Below, piece after piece: positions 35,143-44,889 of a stretch of 51,822 bases of DNA (position 1 is the stretch's first letter; every line of letters begins with the position of its first letter). Under the pieces are notes generated by a model that did no database searches, had not been told where the DNA came from, and saw only the letters and a list, made by a program, of their open reading frames with translations. The stretch comes from Aeromonas piscicola. GTDB lineage: Bacteria > Pseudomonadota > Gammaproteobacteria > Enterobacterales > Aeromonadaceae. The DNA is taken from assembly GCF_000820005.1 (NCBI RefSeq), contig NZ_CDBL01000005.1:15371-67192 (forward strand). Reading direction: 5' to 3'. A program made the translations under genes and the position numbers.

Positions 35143-36692
35143 TCCTTGTTATTGCCCTCTCTCTGATGGCCTTACCCTCCTGGGCGAATCAGCTCAAGAG
35201 TGTGCGGGTGTGGCCATCGCCGGATAACACCCGGGTGGTGCTCGACATGAGCAGCGCCCCCAATTACAACTACTTTACCCTGACCGGCCCGGATCGGCTG
35301 GTGATCGACCTCAAAGGGGCGAACAACGTCACCAATCTGGCCCGCATCGAGAACAACAGCGAGCTGGTGCGCAAGATCCGCGAGAGCTCGCCGTTGGAAA
35401 AGGGCGGCCTGCGGCTGGTGATGGACTTGAGCTCCACCATCAAGCCTGTGGTCTTCCCGCTGGCCCCGGCTGGCCCCTATGGTCACCGGCTGGTGATCGA
35501 CCTGCCTTATGAAGAGAAAGCCTCCGCCGCCGTGCAGGCTGCTCCTGTGGGCGGCAAAGGTAGAGGGGTGGTGATCGCCATAGACCCGGGCCATGGCGGG
35601 GAAGATCCGGGCTCCATAGGTCCGCGCCGTACTTATGAGAAGCGGGTCACCCTGGCTGTCTCCCAGAAGCTGGCGGCACTCATCGACAGGGAACCCGGGA
35701 TGCGCGCTGTGCTGACCCGTCGTGGCGACTATTTCGTCGATTTGAACAAGCGCTCCGAGATAGCCCGCAAGGCCAAGGCCGACCTGCTGGTGTCGGTACA
35801 CGCGGACAGTTTCCATAATTCCACCCCGCGCGGTGCCTCTGTCTGGGTGCTGTCGACCAACCGTGCCAATCGCGAGATGGGCAGCTGGCTGGAGAAGCAG
35901 GAGAAACAGGGCGAACTGCTGGGTGGGGTGGGCAAGGTATTGGCTGAGTCCGATCCCAATCCCTATCTGGCGCAGACCTTCCTCGATCTCTCCATGGACA
36001 AGTCCCGCGCCGAGGGATACGACGTCAGCCGCCAGATCCTGCGCTCCATGGGCAAGGTGGCCAGGTTGCACAAGAAGGCGCCGGAGCATGCCAGTCTGGC
36101 GGTGCTGAAAGCGCCTGATATTCCCTCCGTGCTGGTGGAGACAGGCTTCATCTCCAACCATGCGGAGGAGAAGCTGCTGGCTACCCCTGCCTATCAGGAT
36201 AAGCTGGCTCGCGCCATCTTCGAAGGCATCCGTAACTACTACCGTGCCCACCCGACCAAGGGCGCCATGCTGACCGGCAAGGGGCAGACCAGCAAGCCAG
36301 CTGCGGTCAGCAGACCCGTAGCGGTGAGCAAGCCTGCCGCCGTCAGCAAACCGGCGCAGGTGCAGTCGCAGCCCGTGGTGACCAACCGGATGTCGGCCAC
36401 GGAGCCAAACCGCAGCAGCGATGGCGGCGCCCCTGTCAGCAGCGTCAGCAGCTCGTCCGGCGCCGGTGTGATCAAACCCTATGTGGTGGCTGCCAAGGAG
36501 CCGAGCGTGCCTGTCTCCAGCGTGCAAAGCAACGACAAGGCCAGGATGATCCGCCACGTGGTCACCCGCGGGCAGAGTCTATCTCGCCTCGCCGAGAAGT
36601 TCGGGGTGAGTCAGGCGCGGTTGGTGGAGATCAACAAACTCAAATCACGGGATATCCAGATAGGGCAGGTGCTCTATATCCCCCAGGAATAG
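35133..36692 (+). CDS. amiB: N-acetylmuramoyl-L-alanine amidase with LysM domain
   Basis: A periplasmic zinc amidase that splits septal peptidoglycan during cell separation. The 519-residue protein has a signal peptide ([18 protein letters not shown]), an AMIN domain (about 22-130), the Amidase_3 catalytic domain (about 147-370) with zinc-site stretches [20 protein letters not shown] and LVETGFISN, an Ala/Val/Ser/Pro repeat linker (about 388-412, repeating SKPAAV), and a C-terminal LysM domain (about 474-516). The LysM and linker make it longer than E. coli AmiB. GTG start inside the end of tsaE. Confidence 0.94.
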   Translation: MRLILVIALSLMALPSWANQLKSVRVWPSPDNTRVVLDMSSAPNYNYFTLTGPDRLVIDLKGANNVTNLARIENNSELVRKIRESSPLEKGGLRLVMDLSSTIKPVVFPLAPAGPYGHRLVIDLPYEEKASAAVQAAPVGGKGRGVVIAIDPGHGGEDPGSIGPRRTYEKRVTLAVSQKLAALIDREPGMRAVLTRRGDYFVDLNKRSEIARKAKADLLVSVHADSFHNSTPRGASVWVLSTNRANREMGSWLEKQEKQGELLGGVGKVLAESDPNPYLAQTFLDLSMDKSRAEGYDVSRQILRSMGKVARLHKKAPEHASLAVLKAPDIPSVLVETGFISNHAEEKLLATPAYQDKLARAIFEGIRNYYRAHPTKGAMLTGKGQTSKPAAVSRPVAVSKPAAVSKPAQVQSQPVVTNRMSATEPNRSSDGGAPVSSVSSSSGAGVIKPYVVAAKEPSVPVSSVQSNDKARMIRHVVTRGQSLSRLAEKFGVSQARLVEINKLKSRDIQIGQVLYIPQE

Positions 36693-36696
36693 CGAC

Positions 36697-36800
36697 CGTG
36701 AGCGGCCGTTCCGCTCCCTGTTTTATCGCCTTTCCTGGCCAACCAGATTGTCGTAGGAGAGGGGAGGGCGCGGCCCTGCTGTCTGGATTCCGCAAGACTA
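36697..36800 (+). pseudogene. Tandem relic of the mutL start region
   Basis: Immediately after amiB, this segment repeats the mutL ribosome site and first codons with an offset of 110 bp. 36721-36780 matches 36831-36890 at about 48 of 60 bases. In the homologous phase it reads LSPFLANQIVVGE against MutL LPPILANQIAAGE. The start codon is GTT instead of ATG, and the phase is not that of mutL. Similarity fades before 36810. It is a non-functional diverged duplication. Confidence 0.8.
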
Positions 36801-36817
36801 AAGATCAGGAGCAAGCC

Positions 36818-38701
36818 ATGCCGATCCGTATTTTACCGCCCATTCTGGCCAACCAGATTGCCGCAGGAGAGGTGGTGGAGCGGCCCTCTTCGGTCGTCAA
36901 GGAGCTGGTGGAAAACAGTCTGGACGCGGGGGCCGACCGGGTCGAGATCGACATCGACAAGGGGGGGGCGAAGCTGATCCGCATCCGTGACAACGGCTGC
37001 GGCGTCGCCAAAGACGAGCTGGTGCTGGCGTTGTCGCGCCACGCCACCTCCAAGGTGGCGACCCTGGATGATCTGGAAGGGATTTGCAGCCTGGGGTTTC
37101 GCGGCGAGGCGCTCGCCTCCATCAGCTCTGTCTCCCGTCTCACTTTTACCTCCCGCACCCTGGAGCAGTCCGAGGCCTGGCAAGCCCAGGCGGAAGGGCG
37201 CGAGATGCAGGTCACCGTCAAACCGGCGGCCCACCCGGTGGGCACCACAGTGGAAGTGGTGGATCTCTTCTTCAATACGCCCGCGCGGCGCAAGTTCATG
37301 CGCAGTGAAAAGACCGAATTTGCCCACATCGACGAGCTGGTGCGCCGCATCGCGCTCTCCCGTTTCGATGTCACCCTGATCCTGCGCCACAACGGCAAGG
37401 TGATGCGCCAGTACAAGGCCGCCAATACGGTGCCTGAGCAGGAGCGCCGCCTGGCCGCCGTCTGTGGCACCCCCTTCATGCACCATGCGCTGGCGGTGGA
37501 AAGCGAGCACAGCGACGTGCGGCTGTGGGGCTGGCTGGCGACCCCGGAGGGGGCCAGACCGCAGAACGATCTGCAATACACCTATGTGAACGGTCGCATG
37601 ATGCGCGACAAGCTCATCAATCACGCCATTCGCCAGGCCTATGACGAGCTGCTGCCCGCCGACCGCTTCGCCGCCTATGTGCTCTATATCGAGCTGGATC
37701 CCCACCAGGTGGATGTGAATGTCCATCCGGCCAAGCATGAGGTGCGCTTCCATCAGGCGCGGCTGATCCACGACTTTATCTTTCAGGCACTCTTTACCGC
37801 CCTGCACCGGGAGGCTGCCGCCAGAGCCGAACAGGGCGAGCCGCTGGCCGAGACCCTGGTCGAGCTGCCGGTCAGCGGGCAGATTGAATACCCGGGACAG
37901 GCGCCCCGTCCCGAGTGGTATGGCGCCGAGCACAACTATCGGGCGCCGGCCTCACCGGGTGAAGTGCGAGAAGGGGGGGCGGTTCGCGCCGGCAACTATC
38001 AGCCGCCCGAGCCCCCCAGCCGGGATGCGATGCGTGGCATGGGCGCGCTGCTCACCACCTTGCCCGGTGCTGTGCCCGCGTCTGGCGTACCCGCTACCTC
38101 GGCGGTGACCGCCAACGCAGCCGTTCAGGCTGCGCCCGGCGTCTGGCGGGCGCTCACCCTGGTGGAGCAGGCCTACCTGCTGCTGGCGCGAGACGGCCAG
38201 CTGGCACTGCTCTCGCTGGTGCGGGCCGAGCGCCTGCTGCTGCGCAACTGGCTGCTGGAGGCCTGGGGGCAGGGACTGGCGGCGCAACCCTTGCTGCTGC
38301 CGGTCTCCTTCAAGTTGCCCAAGAACCTGATAGCGCTGGTTGAAGAGCAGGAACGTTTGCTCAAACGCATGGGGCTGGAGTTGAAAAACGGGGGGCGCGA
38401 CACCATGATCCTGACTCGGGTGCCAGCCTTGCTGCGCCAGACCGATCTGGTGCGGTTATTACCCGAATTGTTGCAAATTATCGAGAGCGGATCTGACAGT
38501 GATGCGAGCCAGCTGGCTGAAGTATTATGCCAATGGCTGGTGGAGCAGGGGATAAGCCGCGAAAAAGTATATGATTTTTCAACTGCCAGTCGTTTGCTGA
38601 CGGAACTTGTGACCGATTTCAGTGACCAACTGGCAGACACGCGCATGGTGCGCCCTGTGTCGTTGACGAGCGTGCTGGCCGAGTTTGCCGATGGCAACTG
38701 A
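36818..38701 (+). CDS. mutL: DNA mismatch repair protein MutL
   Basis: The ATPase that couples MutS mismatch recognition to MutH and UvrD. The 627-residue protein has the GHKL ATPase motifs in order: VKELVENSLDAGA, IRDNGCGV, LGFRGEALASI and the ATP-lid TTVEVVDLFFNTPARRKF by outline. The C-terminal dimerisation domain has no DQHAxxER endonuclease motif, as expected for a MutH-dependent MutL. ATG at 36818 with AGGAG six bases upstream; frame upstream to 36698 is not homologous. A mutated copy of its 5' end lies just upstream. miaA follows at 88 bp. Confidence 0.97.
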   Translation: MPIRILPPILANQIAAGEVVERPSSVVKELVENSLDAGADRVEIDIDKGGAKLIRIRDNGCGVAKDELVLALSRHATSKVATLDDLEGICSLGFRGEALASISSVSRLTFTSRTLEQSEAWQAQAEGREMQVTVKPAAHPVGTTVEVVDLFFNTPARRKFMRSEKTEFAHIDELVRRIALSRFDVTLILRHNGKVMRQYKAANTVPEQERRLAAVCGTPFMHHALAVESEHSDVRLWGWLATPEGARPQNDLQYTYVNGRMMRDKLINHAIRQAYDELLPADRFAAYVLYIELDPHQVDVNVHPAKHEVRFHQARLIHDFIFQALFTALHREAAARAEQGEPLAETLVELPVSGQIEYPGQAPRPEWYGAEHNYRAPASPGEVREGGAVRAGNYQPPEPPSRDAMRGMGALLTTLPGAVPASGVPATSAVTANAAVQAAPGVWRALTLVEQAYLLLARDGQLALLSLVRAERLLLRNWLLEAWGQGLAAQPLLLPVSFKLPKNLIALVEEQERLLKRMGLELKNGGRDTMILTRVPALLRQTDLVRLLPELLQIIESGSDSDASQLAEVLCQWLVEQGISREKVYDFSTASRLLTELVTDFSDQLADTRMVRPVSLTSVLAEFADGN

Positions 38702-38789
38702 GGGGCGGGATGACCGCCTCTTCGACCAATAGACAAGTTTTTGCAGGTGCGCCCGCTCTGGTGGCGACCATGCAAGGGGAGTTTTTCAC

Positions 38790-39716
38790 GTGGCTGACTT
38801 GCCGACTGCAATTTTTCTGATGGGGCCGACGGCCTCCGGCAAGACGGATCTCGCCATCAATCTGTGTCAGGCCCTGCCCTGCGACATCATCAGCGTGGAC
38901 TCTGCGCTCATCTATCGCGGCATGGACATAGGCACCGCCAAGCCGACTGCCGACGAGCTGGCCCTGGCTCCCCACAAGCTGATCGACATGCTCGATCCTG
39001 CCTTGAGCTATTCGGCGGCGGATTTTTGCCGCGATGCCTTGCGGGAGATGGACGACATAGTCGCCCGTGGCCGCATTCCACTGCTGGTGGGCGGCACCAT
39101 GCTCTATTTCAAGGCGCTGCTGGAGGGGCTCTCGCCGCTGCCCTCCGCCGACCCCGCCATTCGGGCCGGCATTGAGGAAGAGGCGGCCCGCCTCGGCTGG
39201 CAGGCGCTGCACGAAGAGCTGGTGCGCATCGACCCGGTGGCCGGTGCGCGCATCCATCCCAATGACCCGCAGCGCCTGAGTCGGGCACTCGAGGTCTATC
39301 GCATCAGTGGCAAGACGCTCACCGAGCTGACCCAGGTGCAGGGGGCGGGACTGCCGTATCGGGTGCATCAATTTGCCATAGCCCCAAGCGATCGCGCCCT
39401 GTTGCACCAGCGTATCGAACAGCGCTTTGACAAGATGTTGCAAAGCGGGTTCGAACAAGAGGTCAGGGCGCTCTATGAGCGGGGCGATCTCACCCCCGAC
39501 CTGCCCGCTATTCGCTGCGTTGGCTACCGCCAAATGTGGGACTACCTGGCAGGGGAAGTGGAGTATGATGAGATGCGCTATCGTGGAATTGTTGCCACCC
39601 GCCAGTTGGCCAAGCGTCAAATGACCTGGTTGCGCGGTTGGCCTGAAGTCACCTGGTTGGAATCTGGTGAGTCTGGCAATCTGGCAAGGGTCGTTGCCCG
39701 CGCCGGAGTGGCTTGA
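38790..39716 (+). CDS. miaA: tRNA dimethylallyltransferase
   Basis: Adds an isopentenyl group to A37 of tRNAs reading UNN codons. The 308-residue protein has the P-loop [11 protein letters not shown] and the following [32 protein letters not shown] and [12 protein letters not shown]; all are strongly conserved in MiaA. GTG start with AGGGGAG nine bases before it. It precedes hfq, the usual order. Confidence 0.96.
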   Translation: MADLPTAIFLMGPTASGKTDLAINLCQALPCDIISVDSALIYRGMDIGTAKPTADELALAPHKLIDMLDPALSYSAADFCRDALREMDDIVARGRIPLLVGGTMLYFKALLEGLSPLPSADPAIRAGIEEEAARLGWQALHEELVRIDPVAGARIHPNDPQRLSRALEVYRISGKTLTELTQVQGAGLPYRVHQFAIAPSDRALLHQRIEQRFDKMLQSGFEQEVRALYERGDLTPDLPAIRCVGYRQMWDYLAGEVEYDEMRYRGIVATRQLAKRQMTWLRGWPEVTWLESGESGNLARVVARAGVA

Positions 39717-39786
39717 CACTCCTGTATAATCAGGTTGTTATATTGATATCCGGTGTTTAAAAACAACAAACTATAAGGAAAAGAAG

Positions 39787-40050
39787 ATGGCTAAGGGGCA
39801 ATCTCTCCAAGACCCGTTTTTGAATGCGCTGCGCCGTGAGCGGATTCCTGTTTCTATCTATTTGGTGAACGGCATCAAACTGCAGGGTCAGATCGAATCG
39901 TTTGACCAGTTTGTCATTTTGCTGAAGAACACCGTGAGCCAGATGGTCTACAAGCACGCCATTTCCACCGTGGTGCCGGCCCGTGCCGTCAACCATCACC
40001 AGCACGTCCCTGGCGCAGCTGGCGAAGAACAGGGTGAAGCCGAGGCGTGA
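39787..40050 (+). CDS. hfq: RNA chaperone Hfq
   Basis: An Sm-like hexameric protein that binds small RNAs and mRNAs. The 87-residue protein begins [20 protein letters not shown]; the Sm1 motif ([19 protein letters not shown]) and Sm2 ([10 protein letters not shown]) are intact. The C-terminal tail is shorter than in E. coli and rich in His, Gln and Glu. A TATAAT (39724-39729) in the gap after miaA may be a private promoter -10. hflX follows at 63 bp. Confidence 0.98.
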   Translation: MAKGQSLQDPFLNALRRERIPVSIYLVNGIKLQGQIESFDQFVILLKNTVSQMVYKHAISTVVPARAVNHHQHVPGAAGEEQGEAEA

Positions 40051-40113
40051 TATCCCGAGGCGAGACGACTCGCCAACCCAGATTCATCATGATTCCTGTC
40101 AAGGAGCAAGCGC

Positions 40114-41400
40114 TTGTTTGACCGTTATGAAGCCGGCGAACAGGCCGTTCTGGTACATGTCAACTTCAGCGATGAGGGGGAGCGGGAGGATCTGGAAGAG
40201 CTCAAGATGTTGGTGAGCTCGGCCGGGGTCAATGCGTTGGGGGTGGTTACCACCAACCGCAGCGCACCCAGCGCCAAGTTTTTTGTCGGCAGCGGCAAGG
40301 CTGAAGAGATTGCGTCCCAGGTGCAGATGCTGGGCGCAGACGTGGTGATCTTCAACCATGCCCTGACTCCTGCCCAGGAGCGTAACCTGGAACGCCTGTT
40401 CCAGTGTCGGGTCGTGGACAGAACCGGCCTGATCCTGGATATCTTTGCCCAGCGCGCCCGTACCCACGAAGGCAAGTTGCAGGTCGAACTGGCCCAGTTA
40501 CGCCATCTTTCTACTCGCCTGGTGCGAGGCTGGACCCACCTTGAGCGTCAGAAGGGCGGGATCGGTCTGCGCGGCCCGGGCGAAACCCAGCTGGAAACCG
40601 ACCGCCGCCTGTTGCGTGAACGCATCAAGGCGATTTTGCGTCGGCTCGACAAAGTGGCCAAACAGCGGGAGCAGGGCCGTCGCGCCCGCAACCGCAATGA
40701 GGTGCCGACCGTTTCACTGGTGGGTTACACCAACGCCGGAAAGTCCACTTTGTTCAACCAACTTACAGCTGCCAGCGTGTATGCTGCCGACCAATTGTTC
40801 GCAACACTGGATCCCACCCTGCGTAAATTGGTGATCCGGGATGTGGGTGATGTGATCTTGGCGGATACAGTTGGATTTATTCGACACTTGCCCCATGATC
40901 TGGTCGCGGCCTTCAAGGCGACGTTGCAAGAGACCCGTGAAGCGGACTTGCTGCTGCACCTGGTGGACTGTGCCGATGAGCAGATGCAGGAAAATATCGA
41001 TTCGGTGCAGCAGGTATTGGCCGAGATTGAGGCCGACGACCGACCCCAGCTGATGATCTGCAACAAGATAGACAAGCTGGCCGATCGTCCGGCGGGTCTG
41101 GAGCGGGATGATGAGGGGCGCCCGGTGCGGCTCTGGTTGTCTGCCCAGACAGGTGAAGGCTGTGAATACCTGTTTACGGCCCTGACCGAGTTGCTGGCCG
41201 GCTCCATGGTGCATCACACCCTGCAGTTGCCCCCTTCGGCCGCCAGATTGCGCAGTGCACTCTATCGTCTGAAAGGCATTGAGCAGGAAGGTTTCAGCGA
41301 GGAGGGGGATTTTGTGCTGCAAGTTCGCCTGCAACTGGCCGATTGGAACCGCCTCGTGAAACAGGAAGGCGAGAATTTACAACGCTTTATCAGGCATTGA
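40114..41400 (+). CDS. hflX: Ribosome-associated GTPase HflX
   Basis: A GTPase that splits stalled or heat-damaged ribosomes. The 428-residue protein opens with TTG (read MFDRYEAGEQAVLVHVNF), supported by AAGGAG seven bases upstream and by exact match to the E. coli N-terminus. G-motifs: GYTNAGKSTLFN, a G3 region DTVGFIRHLP, and NKID. The N-terminal HflX domain includes FNHALTPAQERNLE and GPGETQLETDRR. Part of the hfq-hflX-hflK-hflC order. Confidence 0.97.
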   Translation: MFDRYEAGEQAVLVHVNFSDEGEREDLEELKMLVSSAGVNALGVVTTNRSAPSAKFFVGSGKAEEIASQVQMLGADVVIFNHALTPAQERNLERLFQCRVVDRTGLILDIFAQRARTHEGKLQVELAQLRHLSTRLVRGWTHLERQKGGIGLRGPGETQLETDRRLLRERIKAILRRLDKVAKQREQGRRARNRNEVPTVSLVGYTNAGKSTLFNQLTAASVYAADQLFATLDPTLRKLVIRDVGDVILADTVGFIRHLPHDLVAAFKATLQETREADLLLHLVDCADEQMQENIDSVQQVLAEIEADDRPQLMICNKIDKLADRPAGLERDDEGRPVRLWLSAQTGEGCEYLFTALTELLAGSMVHHTLQLPPSAARLRSALYRLKGIEQEGFSEEGDFVLQVRLQLADWNRLVKQEGENLQRFIRH

Positions 41401-41492
41401 TTCGTCGATGAAGATGAATGCTTACAGGCTTCATCAATGATTGATGGCCAGATAGAGTTGATATCCATCCGCTTGTATTAATGGAGATGCTG

Positions 41493-42641
41493 ATGGCTTG
41501 GAATGAGCCTGGAAACAACGGCAAAGACCGTGACCCTTGGGGGAACAACGGCAAGAATCAGGGACCCCCTGATCTGGACGAGATGTTGCGCAAGGTAAGC
41601 CGCCGTTTTGGTGGTTTGCTGGGTGGTGGCAAGTCAGGTGGCGAGATAGGCCGTTTTGGTCTCTCTATCGCACTGGTCGTGGCCGTGGTGGTGTGGGTCG
41701 TCAGCGGCTTCTACACCATTCGCGAAGCCGAACGGGGCGTGGTGCTGCGTTTTGGGGAGTATTCCCATAACGTGGATCCGGGCCTGCGCTGGAAACCGAC
41801 CTTCATCGACCGGGTGATCCCGGTGGACGTCGAGTCTGTACGCTCCCTGCCGGCCTCCGGCTTCATGTTGACCCAGGACGAGAACGTGGTGCGGGTCGAG
41901 ATGGACGTGCAGTATCGCGTGGTCGATCCCGAGCAGTACCTGTTCAGCGTCACCAATGCTGACGAGAGTCTGGGTCAGGCCACCGACAGCGCCCTGCGCT
42001 ATGTGGTGGGTCACACCCGGATGGACGATGTGCTGACCACGGGTCGGGAAAAGGTCCGTCAGGAAACCTGGCAGGTGATCGACAGTATCGTGGAGCCGTA
42101 TCACATGGGTCTGCAGATCGTCGACGTCAACTTCCTGCCGGCACGTCCGCCGGAAGAGGTGAAAGACGCCTTCGATGATGCCATCTCCGCCCAGGAAGAT
42201 GAGCAGCGCTTCATTCGTGAAGCGGAAGCCTATGCCCGTGAAGTGGAGCCAAAGGCTCGCGGTTCGGTCAAGCGTCTGGAACAGGAAGCTGAAGGTTACA
42301 AGTCCCAGATAGTGCTGAAGGCCAAAGGTGAAGTGGCTCGCTTCAACGAGTTGCTGCCCCAGTATCAGGCCGCGCCCGAGTTGACTCGCGAGCGTATCTA
42401 CCTGGAAACCATGGAAGAGCTTTATCAACAGGCCAACAAGGTGTTGGTGGACATGCCTGCTGGCAACAACAGCATGATCTATCTGCCGCTCGACAAGCTG
42501 TCTGGCAAGGCGAATGCGGTACAACCGGCTCGTCCGGCTGGCACGCCGGTAGTTGAATCGACCACGCCGTCCAACGAAGGGGCCAACTCCACACCGACCC
42601 CGCTGCGCAGCGGTGACCGTTTCAGCTCAGGGAGAAACTAA
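41493..42641 (+). CDS. hflK: FtsH protease modulator HflK
   Basis: A prohibitin/SPFH-family membrane protein that forms the HflKC cage around FtsH. The 382-residue protein begins MAWNEPGNNGKDRDPWGNN, like E. coli HflK, followed by a Gly-rich cytoplasmic segment, one membrane helix (about 50-72) and a periplasmic SPFH domain with ERGVVLRFGEY and EDEQRFIREAEAYA. ATG at 41493 chosen from two upstream ATGs by GGAG spacing (six bases) and homology. hflC begins 3 bp after its stop. Confidence 0.96.
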   Translation: MAWNEPGNNGKDRDPWGNNGKNQGPPDLDEMLRKVSRRFGGLLGGGKSGGEIGRFGLSIALVVAVVVWVVSGFYTIREAERGVVLRFGEYSHNVDPGLRWKPTFIDRVIPVDVESVRSLPASGFMLTQDENVVRVEMDVQYRVVDPEQYLFSVTNADESLGQATDSALRYVVGHTRMDDVLTTGREKVRQETWQVIDSIVEPYHMGLQIVDVNFLPARPPEEVKDAFDDAISAQEDEQRFIREAEAYAREVEPKARGSVKRLEQEAEGYKSQIVLKAKGEVARFNELLPQYQAAPELTRERIYLETMEELYQQANKVLVDMPAGNNSMIYLPLDKLSGKANAVQPARPAGTPVVESTTPSNEGANSTPTPLRSGDRFSSGRN

Positions 42642-42644
42642 TAG

Positions 42645-43529
42645 ATGAAAAAAATAGCTATTGGTGTCATCGCTGTGGCCGCCATGGTCTGCTTCTCCTC
42701 CGTCTTCATCATTGATGAAGGCCAGAAGGGCATAGTGGTGCAGTTTGGCAAGGTGAAGCGGGTTGAATCCGGCGAGCCACGGCTCTATGAGCCTGGTTTG
42801 CACTTCAAGGTGCCGCTCATCGATCAGGTTCGCAAGATGGATGCCCGTATCCAGACCCTGGAAGGCCAGGCGGATCGCTTCGTCACCTCGGAGAAGAAAG
42901 ACCTCATCATCGACTCCTACGTGAAGTGGAAGATCGAGGACTTCTCCAAGTACTACCTGGCAACGGGTGGTGGCAACAAGATCCAGGCCGAAGACCTGCT
43001 CAAGCGCAAGATCAACAACGGTCTGCGTTCCGAGATCGGTAACCGCACCATCAAGGACATAGTCTCTGGTGAGCGCAGTACCGTGATGGAAGATGCCCTG
43101 ATGAAGATGGCGCGCTCCTCCGAGCTCGGCATCAAGGTGGTCGATGTGCGGATCAAGCAGATCAACCTGCCGGTGGAAGTTTCCAGCTCCATCTATCAGC
43201 GGATGCGTGCCGAGCGGACTGCAGTAGCTCGTGAGCATCGCTCCCAGGGCCGCGAGCAGGCCGAAATCCTGCGCGCCGACATTGACCGCAAGGTGACCGT
43301 CATGATCGCCGACGCCGAGAGTAATGCGCGTCAGTTGCGTGGTGAAGGGGATGCCGAAGCCGCCAAGATCTATGCCGACAGCTACAAGAAAGACCCCGAG
43401 TTTTTCAGCTTCGTGCGTAGCATGGAGGCCTATCGCAAGAGTTTTGCCGGTGGCAACGACCTGATGGTGCTCAAACCAGACAGCGAGTTCTTCCGCTACC
43501 TCAAGTCTCCTCACGGCACCAAGCAGTAA
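42645..43529 (+). CDS. hflC: FtsH protease modulator HflC
   Basis: The second SPFH subunit of the HflKC complex. The 294-residue protein has an N-terminal membrane anchor (about 4-22), IIDEGQKGIVVQFGKVKR at the start of the SPFH domain, and a helical region with REQAEILRADIDRKV-like sequence. Begins 3 bp after hflK, so translational coupling is expected. Followed by a strong terminator. Confidence 0.97.
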   Translation: MKKIAIGVIAVAAMVCFSSVFIIDEGQKGIVVQFGKVKRVESGEPRLYEPGLHFKVPLIDQVRKMDARIQTLEGQADRFVTSEKKDLIIDSYVKWKIEDFSKYYLATGGGNKIQAEDLLKRKINNGLRSEIGNRTIKDIVSGERSTVMEDALMKMARSSELGIKVVDVRIKQINLPVEVSSSIYQRMRAERTAVAREHRSQGREQAEILRADIDRKVTVMIADAESNARQLRGEGDAEAAKIYADSYKKDPEFFSFVRSMEAYRKSFAGGNDLMVLKPDSEFFRYLKSPHGTKQ

Positions 43530-43547
43530 GAGACAAGCAATAAGACC

Positions 43548-43575
43548 AAAGGGCCTGATGATTCAGGCCCTTTTG
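43548..43575 (+). terminator. Terminator after hflC
   Basis: AAAGGGCCTGA-tgat-TCAGGCCCTTT followed by TG, 18 bp after the hflC stop. Confidence 0.85.
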
Positions 43576-43630
43576 CTTTATGGTGCCAGACCCCGCCGAT
43601 ACGGGCGGTTTTTTTGTGCAAGGAGCTGGA

Positions 43631-43819
43631 ATGCTGACATCCATCTTGATGGGATTGGGGCTGCTATTGCTGTTTGAAGGGCTTGGCCCCCTGCTGATGC
43701 CGAAGGCCTGGCAGCAAATGCTGCGGCTGCTCAGTGATCAACCACCCGAGCAGCTGCGCCGCATCGGTGGCTCGCTGGTGGTGGCGGGCGTCGTGATCCT
43801 CTGGATGCTGAGCCATTGA
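43631..43819 (+). CDS. yjeT: Small membrane protein YjeT (DUF2065)
   Basis: A 62-residue protein with two hydrophobic segments (about 3-22 and 44-60). GLGLLLLFEGLGPLLMPKAWQ and LRRIGGSLVVAGVVILW match the DUF2065/YjeT family that commonly follows hflC. Function not established. AAGGAG five bases before ATG 43631. The stop overlaps a short nine-base repeat (TGAGCCATT). In E. coli the next gene is purA; here it is a convergent ispB. Confidence 0.85.
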   Translation: MLTSILMGLGLLLLFEGLGPLLMPKAWQQMLRLLSDQPPEQLRRIGGSLVVAGVVILWMLSH

Positions 43820-43864
43820 GCCATTGAGCCATCTGGCTCAGGCTATCAGCAAAGTGCAGACAAT

Positions 43865-43892
43865 AAAAAAGAGGCCCCAGGGCCTCTTTTTT
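43865..43892. terminator. Bidirectional terminator yjeT/ispB
   Basis: AAAAAAGAGGCCC-ca-GGGCCTCTTTTTT, with A and T runs on both sides, between convergent genes. Confidence 0.9.
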
Positions 43893-43917
43893 CATCCAGC
43901 AAGCAGGAGTTGTTGAC

Positions 43918-44889
43918 TCAGGCGCTGCGCTGTACCGCCATCTGGGCCAGGGTTTCCAGCGCCTGCTTGTGCTGGGAGTCCGGCAGGACGGCGAGCGCTG
44001 CGATGGCCTTGTCGGCCTCTTGCCGGGCCCGCATGCGGGAGTACTCCAGTGCACCAGTGCGATCCAGAATGGCCAGGATCTGGTCGAGATGCTCCATGCC
44101 GTTGCGGTGCTCTATGGCATCGCGTACCAGCTGGCGCTCCTCTGGCGAGCCCACTTCCATGGCTCGCAGCAGCGGCAGGGTGGGCTTGCCTTCGGCCAGA
44201 TCGTCACCGACGTTCTTGCCCATATCGTCGCTTTGGGAGCAGTAGTCCATCACGTCGTCGATGATCTGGAAGGCGGTACCCAGATACTTGCCGTAGTCGG
44301 TCATGGCCTGCTCGACGGGCTCGGGTTGATGGGTCAGCACGGCGGCAAGGCGGGTAGCGGCCTCGAACAGCTTGGCGGTCTTGCAGTAGATGACCGTCAT
44401 GTAGCTCTGTTCCGTGGTGTCCGGATCGTTGCAGTTCATCAGCTGCAACACTTCCCCCTCGGCGATGGTGTTGGTGGCATCCGACAGTATCTCCATCACC
44501 TTGAGGTTGGAGAGTTCGCTCATCATCTGGAAGGAGCGGCTGTAGAGATAGTCGCCCACCAGCACGCTGGCAGCATTGCCAAACAGGGCGTTGGCGGTTT
44601 CCCGGCCGCGGCGCAGGTCGGATTCGTCGACCACGTCGTCGTGCAGCAGGGTAGAGGTGTGAATGAATTCTATGATTGCGGCGAGTTTGAGATGATCCTG
44701 ACCTTCGTATCCCAGTGCGCGGGCGGCCATCACTGTCAACATGGGGCGCATCCGTTTCCCGCCTGCACTGACAATATAGAAACCCAGCTGGTTGATCAGG
44801 CTGACATCGGATTGAAGTCTCGCCAGGATCAGTTCATTGACCGCCGTCATGTCGGCGGCACAGAGCGCACGGATAGTCTGTTGGTCCAT
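43918..44889 (-). CDS. ispB: Octaprenyl diphosphate synthase
   Basis: Makes the C40 side chain of ubiquinone and menaquinone by head-to-tail condensation. The 323-residue protein has both aspartate-rich motifs: LLHDDVVDESDLRRG and FQIIDDVMDYCSQSDD, and GKRMRPMLTVMAAR. Divergent from rplU, the common gammaproteobacterial arrangement. The chain length is inferred from genus context, not from sequence alone. Confidence 0.95.
   Translation of the reverse strand: MDQQTIRALCAADMTAVNELILARLQSDVSLINQLGFYIVSAGGKRMRPMLTVMAARALGYEGQDHLKLAAIIEFIHTSTLLHDDVVDESDLRRGRETANALFGNAASVLVGDYLYSRSFQMMSELSNLKVMEILSDATNTIAEGEVLQLMNCNDPDTTEQSYMTVIYCKTAKLFEAATRLAAVLTHQPEPVEQAMTDYGKYLGTAFQIIDDVMDYCSQSDDMGKNVGDDLAEGKPTLPLLRAMEVGSPEERQLVRDAIEHRNGMEHLDQILAILDRTGALEYSRMRARQEADKAIAALAVLPDSQHKQALETLAQMAVQRSA

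Noticed and set aside
43810..43835. TGAGCCATT short repeats at the yjeT end as a mobile-element target duplication
   Set aside because: Only two to three nine-base copies and no element between them; simple slippage.
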